This document shows positions 1 through 7,929 of a DNA stretch of 25,362 nucleotides, piece after piece; within the stretch, counting starts at the first letter, position 1, and the number at the start of each line of letters is the position of its first letter. The stretch is from Clostridiaceae bacterium. GTDB lineage: Bacteria; Bacillota; Clostridia; Lachnospirales; Lachnospiraceae. Below the pieces are notes generated by a model. The model was not told where the DNA came from and searched no databases. It worked only from the letters and a program-made list of their open reading frames with translations. The position numbers and the translations under genes were made by a program. The stretch covers positions 1 to 25,362 of the forward strand of contig JAGZXV010000063.1 of assembly GCA_018378255.1 (NCBI GenBank), given 5' to 3'.

Positions 1-166
1 CACGAAATACCAAACTCCGCCTCGATCAAATACTTCTTTGCTTTTTCTACTTTCCTTCCTCAAATCTTTTTTCTCATTTATTCATGCCAATACACAGCCC
101 TGCCCCCGATCCCTGGATTCACGGCGTTACTTTCACCAATATAATTAAATAAAGATTTCAATTACC

Positions 167-1804
167 TCAATCACAATTCTCCTGTGCCTCTGACAACGTA
201 AACACCTGTCTCTTACGAGCCATCTCATCGCTCTCCAGATACTCGTCATAAGTCGTGATCTTATCAATCAACTGTCCATTGACAATTTCCATAATCCGGT
301 TAGCCGTTGTCTGCACGATCTGATGATCTCTGGAGGAGAAGATCAGTACGCCCGGGAATTTCACAAGGCCGTTGTTTAACGCTGTGATAGCCTCCATATC
401 CAAATGGTCGGTCGGCTCATCCAGCATCAGCACATTGGCGCCTGAAATCATCAGCTTGGAAAGCATGCAGCGCACTTTCTCACCACCAGAAAGAATGCGC
501 ACTTTCTTCACGCCGTCTTCACCTGCAAACAGCATACGGCCCAGGAAGCCGCGGACATAGGTCACGTCTTTTTCCGGTGAATACTGGGTCAGCCAGTCCA
601 CAATCGTATCGTCGTTGTCAAATTCCGCTGAGTTGTCCTTAGGGAAATAAGACTGGGTCGTGGTGAGGCCCCATTTATAACTTCCGGAATCCGGCTCCAT
701 TTCCCCTGCAAGGATCTGGAATAATATGGTTTTGGCGTGCTCGTTGGGCCCTACCAATGCCACCTTATCCTCCCTGTTCAGTGTAAAGGAAAGGTTATCC
801 AGCACTTTCACCCCGTCAATGATCTTTGTAAGTCCTTCAACAGTCAGGACTTCATTGCCGATCTCACGGGCCGGACGGAAATCAATATATGGATACTTAC
901 GGCTGGACGGTTTGATATCGTCCAGTTCGATCTTTTCAAGAGCACGCTTACGTGATGTCGCCTGCTTTGATTTGGATGCATTGGCGGAGAATCTCTGGAT
1001 GAATTCCTGTAATTCCTTGATCTTCTCCTCTTTCTTGCGGTTCTGCTCCTTCATCTGTTTCACCATCAACTGGCTGGATTCATACCAGAAATCATAGTTT
1101 CCGGCGTATAACTGGATCTTGCCGTAGTCGATGTCCGCAGTATGCGTACAAACTTTATTCAGGAAATAACGGTCATGGGATACCACGATTACCGTATTTT
1201 CAAAGTTGATCAAAAATTCTTCCAGCCATGCGATGGCGTCCAGGTCCAAATGGTTGGTCGGCTCGTCCAGAAGCAGGATGTCCGGGTTGCCGAATAAAGC
1301 CTGTGCCAGCAGGACTTTGACCTTCTGGGCGCCGGTTAAATCCTTTAAAAGGCTGTAATGGAGATCGCTTTCGATGCCAAGGCCATTTAACAGGTTGGCG
1401 GCATCGGACTCCGCCTCCCATCCGTTCATTTCTGCGAATTCGCTTTCCAGCTCCGCCGCTTTGATGCCGTCTTCATCGGTAAAATCTTCCTTCATGTAGA
1501 TCGCATCTTTTTCTTTCATAATTTCGTACAGTCTGGAATTTCCCATGATGACAGTATCCAGAACCTGATATTCATCGTATTTAAAATGATCCTGCTGCAG
1601 AAAAGAAAGTCTCTGACCGGCGGTGATAACAATGTCGCCCGTAGTTGACTCCAACTGCCCGGATAAAATTTTTAAAAATGTTGACTTTCCGGCGCCGTTA
1701 GCACCGATCAGACCATAACAGTTACCTTCTGTAAATTTGATATTTACATCTTCGAATAATGCTTTTTTACCAACTCTCAGTGTGACATTATTTGCGCTAA
1801 TCAT
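167..1804 (-). CDS. ABC-F family ATPase, YbiT-like
   Basis: Cytosolic protein of 545 residues with two ABC ATPase domains and no membrane segments, the layout of ABC-F translation factors; the linker (about 190-310, with a SANASKSKQATSR stretch) resembles E. coli YbiT. Family members act on the ribosome, clearing stalls or protecting from drugs; which applies here is unknown. NBD1 has Walker A GANGAGKS (34-41), Walker B DILLLDEPTNHLD (175-187) and SHD (209-211). NBD2 has LSGGE (438-442) and MLDEPTDHLD (460-469). Three elements are degenerate: NBD1 signature LTGAQ (156-160), NBD2 Walker A GPNEHAKT (352-359), and NBD2 H-loop SSRD instead of SHD. All three belong to the same composite ATP site. 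It is a single-gene unit with its own promoter and a leader hairpin. The start is ATG after a weak AAAGGTATAGGAT site. Confidence 0.93.
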   Translation of the reverse strand: MISANNVTLRVGKKALFEDVNIKFTEGNCYGLIGANGAGKSTFLKILSGQLESTTGDIVITAGQRLSFLQQDHFKYDEYQVLDTVIMGNSRLYEIMKEKDAIYMKEDFTDEDGIKAAELESEFAEMNGWEAESDAANLLNGLGIESDLHYSLLKDLTGAQKVKVLLAQALFGNPDILLLDEPTNHLDLDAIAWLEEFLINFENTVIVVSHDRYFLNKVCTHTADIDYGKIQLYAGNYDFWYESSQLMVKQMKEQNRKKEEKIKELQEFIQRFSANASKSKQATSRKRALEKIELDDIKPSSRKYPYIDFRPAREIGNEVLTVEGLTKIIDGVKVLDNLSFTLNREDKVALVGPNEHAKTILFQILAGEMEPDSGSYKWGLTTTQSYFPKDNSAEFDNDDTIVDWLTQYSPEKDVTYVRGFLGRMLFAGEDGVKKVRILSGGEKVRCMLSKLMISGANVLMLDEPTDHLDMEAITALNNGLVKFPGVLIFSSRDHQIVQTTANRIMEIVNGQLIDKITTYDEYLESDEMARKRQVFTLSEAQENCD

Positions 1805-1850
1805 ATCCTATACCTTTCTATTCCTCTGCTCTGCTTTCACAAAATAGTTT

Positions 1851-1883
1851 TCATAAAAAAGAAGGGTCAGCAACTGGCCCCAT
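1851..1883 (-). CDS. Putative 10-residue leader peptide upstream of the ABC-F gene
   Basis: A ten-codon ORF reading MGPVADPSFL and then TGA lies in the 5' leader of the ABC-F gene, about 10 nt after the predicted transcription start. Its codons coincide with the terminator-like hairpin, and the stop codon follows the T-run. Translation would open the hairpin. The ribosome site is weak (CTAGAG), so it may be translated almost leaderless. Drug- or ribosome-sensing attenuators are known for ABC-F resistance genes, but this peptide is not one I recognise and could be chance. Confidence 0.4.
   Translation of the reverse strand: MGPVADPSFL
1855..1881 (-). terminator. Attenuator-like hairpin in the ABC-F leader
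   Basis: On the minus strand GGG-C-CAG and CTG-A-CCC pair around a TTG loop (three plus three base pairs around one mismatch), followed by TTC and six T. The hairpin lies between the predicted promoter and the ABC-F start, so it could stop transcription early unless translation or another signal opens it. Confidence 0.5.
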
Positions 1884-1899
1884 CTCTAGTATCAATATC

Positions 1900-1927
1900 A
1901 TTGTACAGGAAAATCCTGATTTTGCAA
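1900..1927 (-). promoter_or_regulatory. Promoter of the ABC-F gene
   Basis: Minus-strand -35 TTGCAA (1922-1927), 16-bp spacer, -10 TACAAT (1900-1905). The predicted start near 1893 leaves a leader of about 90 nt containing the tiny ORF and hairpin. Confidence 0.6.
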
Positions 1928-2001
1928 GTGTTTTTCAACGTCTTTGCGTATTTTTCATAAAAAAAATGCCAATTCCCAAAAATCTTTGTGCACACTCATA
2001 A

Positions 2002-2135
2002 TCGACTTCTTTTTTGGGGTGTGATATTATAATAAACGTAAACCCCCCCAATACATTATATAGTTTTTGCTACACCCCATAAGAAACGAAATACCTTCTC
2101 CTAAAAAGACCAGCTACCCCGGCTGGTCTTTTTAT
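2002..2135 (+). ncRNA. Candidate small RNA between ABC-F and phosphodiesterase genes
   Basis: A plus-strand promoter-like pair, TCGACT (2002-2007), 17 bp, TATTAT (2025-2030), predicts a start near 2037. The transcript would run about 95 nt and end at the strong hairpin at 2103-2133. On this strand the hairpin is followed by a good T-run. No convincing ORF or ribosome site lies inside. It could also be a leftover promoter with nothing downstream. Confidence 0.3.
2103..2133. terminator. Bidirectional intrinsic terminator
   Basis: Perfect 12-bp arms AAAAAGACCAGC / GCTGGTCTTTTT around a 7-nt loop. It lies just past the stop codon of the HD-GYP gene on the minus strand. It has T-runs in both directions, the better one on the plus strand. 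Confidence 0.85.
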
Positions 2136-2140
2136 TTTTT

Positions 2141-4669
2141 CTATTTCTGTTCTAAGTCCTTCACTTTTACCGTTCCATTCTTAATTAATTCCAAAAATAC
2201 AGGAACCAGCATGGGATCAAACTGGCGGCCCGACTGGTTTATCAGCTCCTCACAGGCAAATTCCACCGTGTACGCTTTCTTATAACTTCTGGCTGATGTC
2301 ATGGCGTCAAATGCATCCGCAATAGCTAAGCATCTGGCCCCGATGGGCAGGTCTTCACCGGCGATTCCCCTTGGATACCCCCGGCCGTCCCAGCGCTCGT
2401 GATGGCCCACAACCGCCGGAATCACATAATCCAGGCTGGGCAGATGGCGGATAATCGCGATGGAATGCTCCACATGGCTTTTCATGATGTCGTATTCCTC
2501 CTCATCCAGCCTGCCCGGTTTTCTTAAGATGTGTTCCGGGACAGCAATTTTTCCGATGTCGTGAAGCAGGGCGGCTTCATGGATAATACGGACGTGTTCG
2601 TCATTTAACCCTGCTGCCTTAGCCAGCGCCGAAGCGTAATCAGCCACGTTCTGGCTGTGCTGGAAGGTGTAGTGGTCTTTGGCATCAATGGCAGCGGTCA
2701 GAGCATAGATGGTGGCTGCGTATTCCTCGTAATTGCTTTCCATGATATTGGATGCAGCACTTATATTGTCCCCGCTTCTCTCTCCCATGGTGTATTGGCA
2801 GATCTTATTTTTACCGCTTCGCTTGGCATTGTACACTGCCATATCCGTATTTTCCAACAATTCCTTGACTGTAGACGCACAATATGGGGCCACGCAGATA
2901 CCGCCGCAGACCGTCAGGGTTTTTAACCTGGCTCCGTCGGAATTCTTATCGATCTTTGCGATCTGCTTGCGGATATTTTCAGCCAGATTCATGGTTTGCA
3001 GCGCATTATAGCCAGGCAGACAGACTGCAAATTCTTTGCCGCCATAACGGCAGGCCGTTCCGTTGCTCCCCACACTGCTGTCGATGATCTGCGCAATCCG
3101 CTGCAGGGCTTTATCGCCTTCATAGGTGCCGTATAACTGGTTAAACAGCTTAAAATCATCTACATTCAGGATCAGCAGGGCAAGGGAATCCCAGCTCTTC
3201 GCCTCGTATTCCTCCTGGAGCACCTGCATGAATGATTTCCGGTTCAGAAGGCCGGTCAGCTGGTCCGTCGTCGCCTCCCGCTTCGCCCTCTCATAAAGGC
3301 TTGCATTTTTCACAGCCACAGAAGCGATGGACTGGACGGATTCCAAAAAAGAGATATCATCGAAAGTAAAATCGCTCCCCCTCTGCTTTTCTCCCAAGAG
3401 CACCACTCCTGCCAGCACCCCGTCGCTTTTCAAAGGTAAGATACAGCTGGCCTTGAGTTCATGAATCAGCCGTTTTTCTTCTTCCCACATGGATTTATAG
3501 GTGGCTGACCGTTTAAACTCCTTTACCATCATGGCATTATCCCTGTCCTTAAACCAGGTGATGCATGGATTATCCGCAGAAATGGAAAATCCCCTGATAT
3601 CCAGCGGAGCCGCCGACTGCACCGGCTTATAGTGGTGCTTCGTATCATCCAGCAGGCACACATAGGCCTTTTTCACATGAATGGCCGAACAGATCACGTC
3701 CACCAGCAGAGCCAGAACTTCCTTGATCTCCAGACTATTGGACACTGCCATGGTAAATTCCTTTAAAAGGTCATTGTGGACCTGTTCTTCTCTCAAAAAC
3801 AGGTTATTAAATATCGTCTGCATGATCTGATAGATAAACATCATAAAAACAGCAAAAAGAATCGCAATGATCAATATGGAGTAATTCTCCACCTGCGGAT
3901 AATACCTGAGTAAGATGTTCTCCATAGGATTAATCAGATAAACGCCCAGCACCGAGCACAAAAGCATGGACTCGGCCATCACAACTCCCCTGGACACTAA
4001 AAGCGTCATCCGAAACAGCCGCTTTTTATACAGCGCATAGAACATCAGGCAGGCATTGGCTATCCCGGACAGCGTATCCCAGGGAAAATAATTGCCCGGA
4101 ATGATGGAGACCAGATTGCCAATCACCATGATGGGAAGCCCTATCATAACAGGCATCAGGCTGTTTAACGGAACATCCCGTTCCTTCACTCCATAGGACA
4201 CCATACCGATCCCATGAATCATCATAAGCACCAAAAATACGGTCGGTATGCCGATCGTCCACGTGGTATGATAAACAAAGATCGCATTTCCGTTGGGCAG
4301 CTGCACCAGTTCAGGCACTTTTAAAAACAGTTGGAAATGAGTCAGCACCAGCATGACAACCGTCCCCGACATCCAAAGCTTTTTCGCGTATCTGTCGCTG
4401 GAATCCACCAGATGATAGACGAACTGATAAGCCATCAAAGGAATCGCAAACAATGCCAGGATCGAGACTTCATACCAAAACTCATATCCGGGGTAAACCT
4501 GCAGTCTCATCAGCATGGAACCGCCGGTCCAAAGGAGACAGCAGGCTAAAAGCCGAATAAATGATTGTATTATATTATTTTTCTTAGCCGAAAGCAGCGC
4601 TATCATAAGAAAGAGATAACAGGCAACTGCCAGGATCGGCACCCAGATAAACGGGATATTTACATTCAT
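2141..4669 (-). CDS. Membrane sensor with GAF, degenerate GGDEF and HD-GYP domains (c-di-GMP phosphodiesterase)
   Basis: Protein of 842 residues. The first ~285 form about eight hydrophobic segments like the 7TM histidine-kinase N-terminal region. A GAF-like domain (about 310-460), GGDEF domain (about 468-630) and HD-GYP domain (about 655-842) follow. The GGDEF domain looks inactive as a cyclase: the signature is GGKEF (543-547), the usual first metal aspartate is Asn (NVDDF, 502-506), and there is no RxxD inhibitory site. The HD-GYP part keeps HD (703-704), HHERWDGRGYP (756-766) and IADAFDAMTS, so c-di-GMP hydrolysis is the likely output. The start at 4669 follows GGAGG at good spacing and overlaps the GH3 stop as ATGA. 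A longer reading from 4684 would begin inside that ribosome site. Last gene of a three-gene operon. Confidence 0.92.
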   Translation of the reverse strand: MNVNIPFIWVPILAVACYLFLMIALLSAKKNNIIQSFIRLLACCLLWTGGSMLMRLQVYPGYEFWYEVSILALFAIPLMAYQFVYHLVDSSDRYAKKLWMSGTVVMLVLTHFQLFLKVPELVQLPNGNAIFVYHTTWTIGIPTVFLVLMMIHGIGMVSYGVKERDVPLNSLMPVMIGLPIMVIGNLVSIIPGNYFPWDTLSGIANACLMFYALYKKRLFRMTLLVSRGVVMAESMLLCSVLGVYLINPMENILLRYYPQVENYSILIIAILFAVFMMFIYQIMQTIFNNLFLREEQVHNDLLKEFTMAVSNSLEIKEVLALLVDVICSAIHVKKAYVCLLDDTKHHYKPVQSAAPLDIRGFSISADNPCITWFKDRDNAMMVKEFKRSATYKSMWEEEKRLIHELKASCILPLKSDGVLAGVVLLGEKQRGSDFTFDDISFLESVQSIASVAVKNASLYERAKREATTDQLTGLLNRKSFMQVLQEEYEAKSWDSLALLILNVDDFKLFNQLYGTYEGDKALQRIAQIIDSSVGSNGTACRYGGKEFAVCLPGYNALQTMNLAENIRKQIAKIDKNSDGARLKTLTVCGGICVAPYCASTVKELLENTDMAVYNAKRSGKNKICQYTMGERSGDNISAASNIMESNYEEYAATIYALTAAIDAKDHYTFQHSQNVADYASALAKAAGLNDEHVRIIHEAALLHDIGKIAVPEHILRKPGRLDEEEYDIMKSHVEHSIAIIRHLPSLDYVIPAVVGHHERWDGRGYPRGIAGEDLPIGARCLAIADAFDAMTSARSYKKAYTVEFACEELINQSGRQFDPMLVPVFLELIKNGTVKVKDLEQK

Positions 4670-6321
4670 TGGCTGTACCTCCATTCAGCGCCATCCGGCC
4701 GGCTGTCAAATTTCAGAAATTCCGACAGCTCAAATGCCGACGGATTCACCCTTCTCAATTTCTTCCCCGTCTTTTTCGCATATTCATCCACCATTCCGCA
4801 TTTTAATATGGTGATTTGCAGCGGTTCAATTCCAAGCATTTTCTTTAAATCCCTGTAATCCGTATCAAAGTATGTAAAATACACTTCCAGGTGTTCCTTC
4901 AGAATCTGTTTGCTGACGGCAATGTGATCCAGCTCTTTCGGATCCATTTCCACGTAGAGATGAAGGTAGGGCCTTCTTTTGCCGTCAAATTCCTTTCTGG
5001 CAATCCAGTGTTTCACAGCCAGCCCGGAAAGCTTCACCACCTCTTCGATGGAATGTTCCGTAATTCTGGTGAAACCTGCAATATCGATCACAGTTGGCAC
5101 CCGGTCTAAAAATACGAGCTGGGGTAGGGATGTGCTCTTATCCCCGCCTGTACTGATGCACCGGAACATATCTCCAATCCTGTAGCGCGCAAATGCCCCG
5201 CCCTTTAACACAGTGATCACAAGCTCATAATTGTGATCCGGGGCCAGCTCATTCATGAGCACCGTAGCAGGCCGGTAAGAAGGATCTGCCTGTTCCTTAT
5301 AAAATTCGTCTTCAGGAATAAATTCATAAAAACAGTTATCTGGGAAAAATACCATTCCATTGCGGGTCTGGGTTTCCGTCGCCGCCATGGACACCTCGGT
5401 TCCCGCAAAGATCTCAAGAGGTTTAAGCCCCCATGCCTCCTTTAACGCTTCTTTGTAAGAGGCCGTATCCGTCCCCGCGCATACGAGGGATTTCAGTTTA
5501 AACAAGTCCTTGGGTTTGATCTCCCGCCCTTCCTTGCTGCACTGGAATTTGGCTCTCAGATAACGGTAAATCATCTTTGGCCTCATATGAACGGCTTTTT
5601 TCAGCATACTTCCGGAAGAGCTGCTTTTAATGGATTCGGAAAAATTTTCAGTCACATAATATATGACGCTGCTGAGGCCGAAGAAAAGGTCGATTCCCTG
5701 CTGCATTGCCAGGGAGAACCCTTTTCTGTTCCTCTCCCCAAAAGACATGCTGAGCGCTTCCTTCACCGGCGGCAGGAATTTAAAATCCACTTCCTCCGCA
5801 AATATAACAGGAAATAATCCTGTCACATAAGGAAGGGGCGCCAGACCGAACAATACCCTGTCACCGTTCTGCTGTCTGGCCTTCTGGGTATCCCCGCAGG
5901 CTCCCAGCACAGTTACCGCCAGCAGGTTATTCTTGAATACATCCAGCATGGCTCTGGTATAAGGCGCAACTTTAATCGGATGTTTCCCGCCTTCCCAGGT
6001 GGTCTGCAGCCAGATCACCGGTTCCCCCGGCAGCATATCACTTTGCTTGCCCAATAAAATATCGGCATAATCCCCATAAGTGGTCAGCGGAACCACCCTT
6101 CTGAAATCCTCCACGGTCTGAGGCTTTTTTCCGTTCAAAAACTTCTGCCCCAGCCCGCTTGCCGTCCATACTTTAATCTGTTCTTCCATCAGCCGGTACT
6201 GGATTCCCATATATTCGTCAATTGACAGATCCAGAAATCCGCAGTACTCCTGCCATATCTCTTTATGCAGCTGTTTTTTAACCTTCTGTCCGTATGTTAA
6301 CACGGTTCTTCCCCCCATCAT
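4666..6321 (-). CDS. GH3-family acyl-adenylating (acyl acid amido synthetase-like) protein
   Basis: Cytosolic protein of 551 residues resembling the GH3 superfamily: FAGTEVSMAATET matches the second nucleotide motif and ARYRIGDMF the YRxGD motif. Known GH3 enzymes adenylate a small carboxylic acid and transfer it to an amine, usually an amino acid. The P-loop region, normally TSGTSGG-like, reads QTTWEGGKHP (106-115), so the ATP site is altered and activity is uncertain. It overlaps the methyltransferase gene upstream and the phosphodiesterase downstream by 4 nt each, so the three are tightly co-translated. The start is ATG at 6321; a GTG seven codons in, preceded by GGGGGG, is also possible. 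The substrate cannot be told from sequence. Confidence 0.8.
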   Translation of the reverse strand: MMGGRTVLTYGQKVKKQLHKEIWQEYCGFLDLSIDEYMGIQYRLMEEQIKVWTASGLGQKFLNGKKPQTVEDFRRVVPLTTYGDYADILLGKQSDMLPGEPVIWLQTTWEGGKHPIKVAPYTRAMLDVFKNNLLAVTVLGACGDTQKARQQNGDRVLFGLAPLPYVTGLFPVIFAEEVDFKFLPPVKEALSMSFGERNRKGFSLAMQQGIDLFFGLSSVIYYVTENFSESIKSSSSGSMLKKAVHMRPKMIYRYLRAKFQCSKEGREIKPKDLFKLKSLVCAGTDTASYKEALKEAWGLKPLEIFAGTEVSMAATETQTRNGMVFFPDNCFYEFIPEDEFYKEQADPSYRPATVLMNELAPDHNYELVITVLKGGAFARYRIGDMFRCISTGGDKSTSLPQLVFLDRVPTVIDIAGFTRITEHSIEEVVKLSGLAVKHWIARKEFDGKRRPYLHLYVEMDPKELDHIAVSKQILKEHLEVYFTYFDTDYRDLKKMLGIEPLQITILKCGMVDEYAKKTGKKLRRVNPSAFELSEFLKFDSRPDGAEWRYSQ

Positions 6322-6899
6322 CTTCTTCCGTACCTTGTCTTCAGGTCATTTACACATTTCTTCACACTGTCCCGGCCGGGAATCAGAAAAGGCGCTTCCT
6401 TTCTGTAATCTTCATATCCCTCAAATAAGGATGGAAAGATATAAACATCCTGGATCCATACATATAAAAGATTCAGCGCCGTAAAACATCCCCCTGCGAG
6501 AAGCATCACCGGACGCCCAAGCGCCAATCCATAAAACAGGTAAAAACCTGCCAAGAAAAGAACCCCCGGATGACGGCATAATGCATATACCCCCTCTTTG
6601 CAGATCTTTTGCCTGGATCCCTCTACATAAGCTTCCTGAAACGGAATTGCAAAAAACAACGTGTACACCAGCAGAAACAGATGAATCCCTGCCAGCAAAT
6701 AAAAAACAGCAACAGTAAGAAAACCGACCGGATAGTCGCTTTCAAAACCTGTCACTGAAAGTTTTAATGTCACGGAAAACAAAACAATAACGCCAATGAG
6801 AAACAAAGGTTTCATATAGGTACGATTGGACTTGATCTGATTCATATCATAAAGAATAAACAATGGGAAACTAATGCAGCCAATGCAAATCCAAATCAT
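6318..6899 (-). CDS. Isoprenylcysteine carboxyl methyltransferase-like membrane protein
   Basis: Membrane protein of 193 residues with about five hydrophobic segments. The C-terminal part has GVYALCRHPGV (103-113) and, after another membrane segment, a Tyr-rich EGYEDYRKEAPFLIP tail (160-174). This is the pattern of the ICMT/PEMT-like S-adenosylmethionine-dependent membrane methyltransferases. Bacterial members often have unknown substrates. The ATG at 6899 follows GAAGGAG at 9-nt spacing and lies about 50 nt downstream of a good promoter. A GTG at 6983 would fall inside that promoter and is rejected. First gene of the operon with the GH3 and HD-GYP genes. Confidence 0.75.
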   Translation of the reverse strand: MIWICIGCISFPLFILYDMNQIKSNRTYMKPLFLIGVIVLFSVTLKLSVTGFESDYPVGFLTVAVFYLLAGIHLFLLVYTLFFAIPFQEAYVEGSRQKICKEGVYALCRHPGVLFLAGFYLFYGLALGRPVMLLAGGCFTALNLLYVWIQDVYIFPSLFEGYEDYRKEAPFLIPGRDSVKKCVNDLKTRYGRR

Positions 6900-6956
6900 G
6901 GCCTTTTTCTCCTTCTGTGCGTCATTTAAGTTGATTTTTTGGTTATTCACTACATC

Positions 6957-6985
6957 ATTGTAGCAAATTGGAGAAATAAACACAA
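6957..6985 (-). promoter_or_regulatory. Promoter of the methyltransferase-GH3-phosphodiesterase operon
   Basis: Minus-strand -35 TTGTGT (6980-6985), 17-bp spacer, -10 TACAAT (6957-6962). It implies a leader of about 50 nt before the ATG at 6899. Confidence 0.55.
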
Positions 6986-7040
6986 CAGTTTTTCCTTATA
7001 TATTAAATATTATTTTTTATCACAATGGGAAATTCCGGGT

Positions 7041-7093
7041 TCAGAAAGAAAGAAGCCGGAAGGCGCTGACATACCTTCCGGCTTCTTTCTGAA
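7041..7093 (-). terminator. Terminator of the amino-acid ABC importer operon
   Basis: GCCGGAAGG (7055-7063) pairs with CCTTCCGGC (7074-7082) around a 10-nt loop, and the stem extends into A/T-rich flanks. On the minus strand it is followed by TTCTTTCTTTCT, about 60 nt past the ATPase stop codon. Confidence 0.75.
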
Positions 7094-7154
7094 CTGATCC
7101 GGGCTTACGTTTGGCCTTCGCCTGATCTTAACCTGGTTTTCGTTCTCTTTTCTT

Positions 7155-7916
7155 TTACTGCTGCAGATAACGGCCTAAAAAGCTCTTGGTTCTCTCATTA
7201 TCCGATGCAAAGACTTCCTCCGGTTTCCCCTCTTCCACGATCACTCCGTCCGACATGAAGATCACCCGGTCCGAAATCTCTTTTGCAAATGCCATTTCAT
7301 GTGTCACGATCACCATGGCAATATCCAAATCCGCCAGGGATTTTATCACCTTTAAAACCTCTCCGGTCAGTTCCGGGTCAAGTGCCGATGTGGGCTCGTC
7401 GAAAAACAGGATTTTAGGGTTTAAAGCCAGAGCCCGGGCAATGGCCACCCGCTGGCACTGGCCACCGGAAAGCTGGCATGGATAGGCATTTTCCTTATCC
7501 TCCAGCCCCATTTTTTTAAGCAGCGCCCGGGCTTCTTCATAAACTTCTTCCTTGTTCCGCCTCTGCACAGCTATGGGAGCATCCGTAATATTTTTCATGA
7601 CGGAATAGTGGGGAAACAGGTTGAAGTTCTGAAATACCAGCCCATACTGGCTCTGTATCTTCTTTAACTGGGTTTTCTTCGCATAGACGGCTTTCCCGTC
7701 AGATCCGGTCCAGGCCGCCTTTTCTCCCAGATAGATGATTTCCCCGCTGTCCATTTCCTCCAGCATGGTGGCGCAGCGCAAAAGGGTGGATTTGCCGGAA
7801 CCGGAAGGGCCTATGACCGATACGATCTCCCCCTCCTGAACGCCCAAAGATATGTCCTTCAGAACGCCCAGCCCGTCAAATGATTTCTTAATATGGTTCA
7901 TCTGCAATAAATACAT
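7155..7916 (-). CDS. Polar amino-acid ABC transporter, ATP-binding protein (GlnQ-like)
   Basis: ATPase subunit of 253 residues with all motifs intact: Walker A GPSGSGKS (36-43), Q-loop around VFQNFNLFPH, signature LSGGQ (149-153), Walker B ILFFDEPTSALD (169-180) and VTHEM. It powers import through the permease encoded just upstream. The ATG at 7916 follows AGGAGG at 9 nt, in the short gap after the permease stop; an in-frame start at 7961 would overlap the permease and lacks a better site. Last gene of the importer operon. The substrate is probably a polar or sulfur amino acid, not resolved by sequence. Confidence 0.93.
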   Translation of the reverse strand: MYLLQMNHIKKSFDGLGVLKDISLGVQEGEIVSVIGPSGSGKSTLLRCATMLEEMDSGEIIYLGEKAAWTGSDGKAVYAKKTQLKKIQSQYGLVFQNFNLFPHYSVMKNITDAPIAVQRRNKEEVYEEARALLKKMGLEDKENAYPCQLSGGQCQRVAIARALALNPKILFFDEPTSALDPELTGEVLKVIKSLADLDIAMVIVTHEMAFAKEISDRVIFMSDGVIVEEGKPEEVFASDNERTKSFLGRYLQQ

Positions 7917-7929
7917 CCCGGTTTTCCTC

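Noticed and set aside
1..166. Possible feature at the left edge
   Set aside because: Pyrimidine-rich sequence after the ABC-F stop; no clear hairpin, ORF or promoter.
6900..6983. Longer ICMT-like protein starting at GTG 6983
   Set aside because: It would span the operon promoter; the ATG at 6899 has a much better ribosome site.
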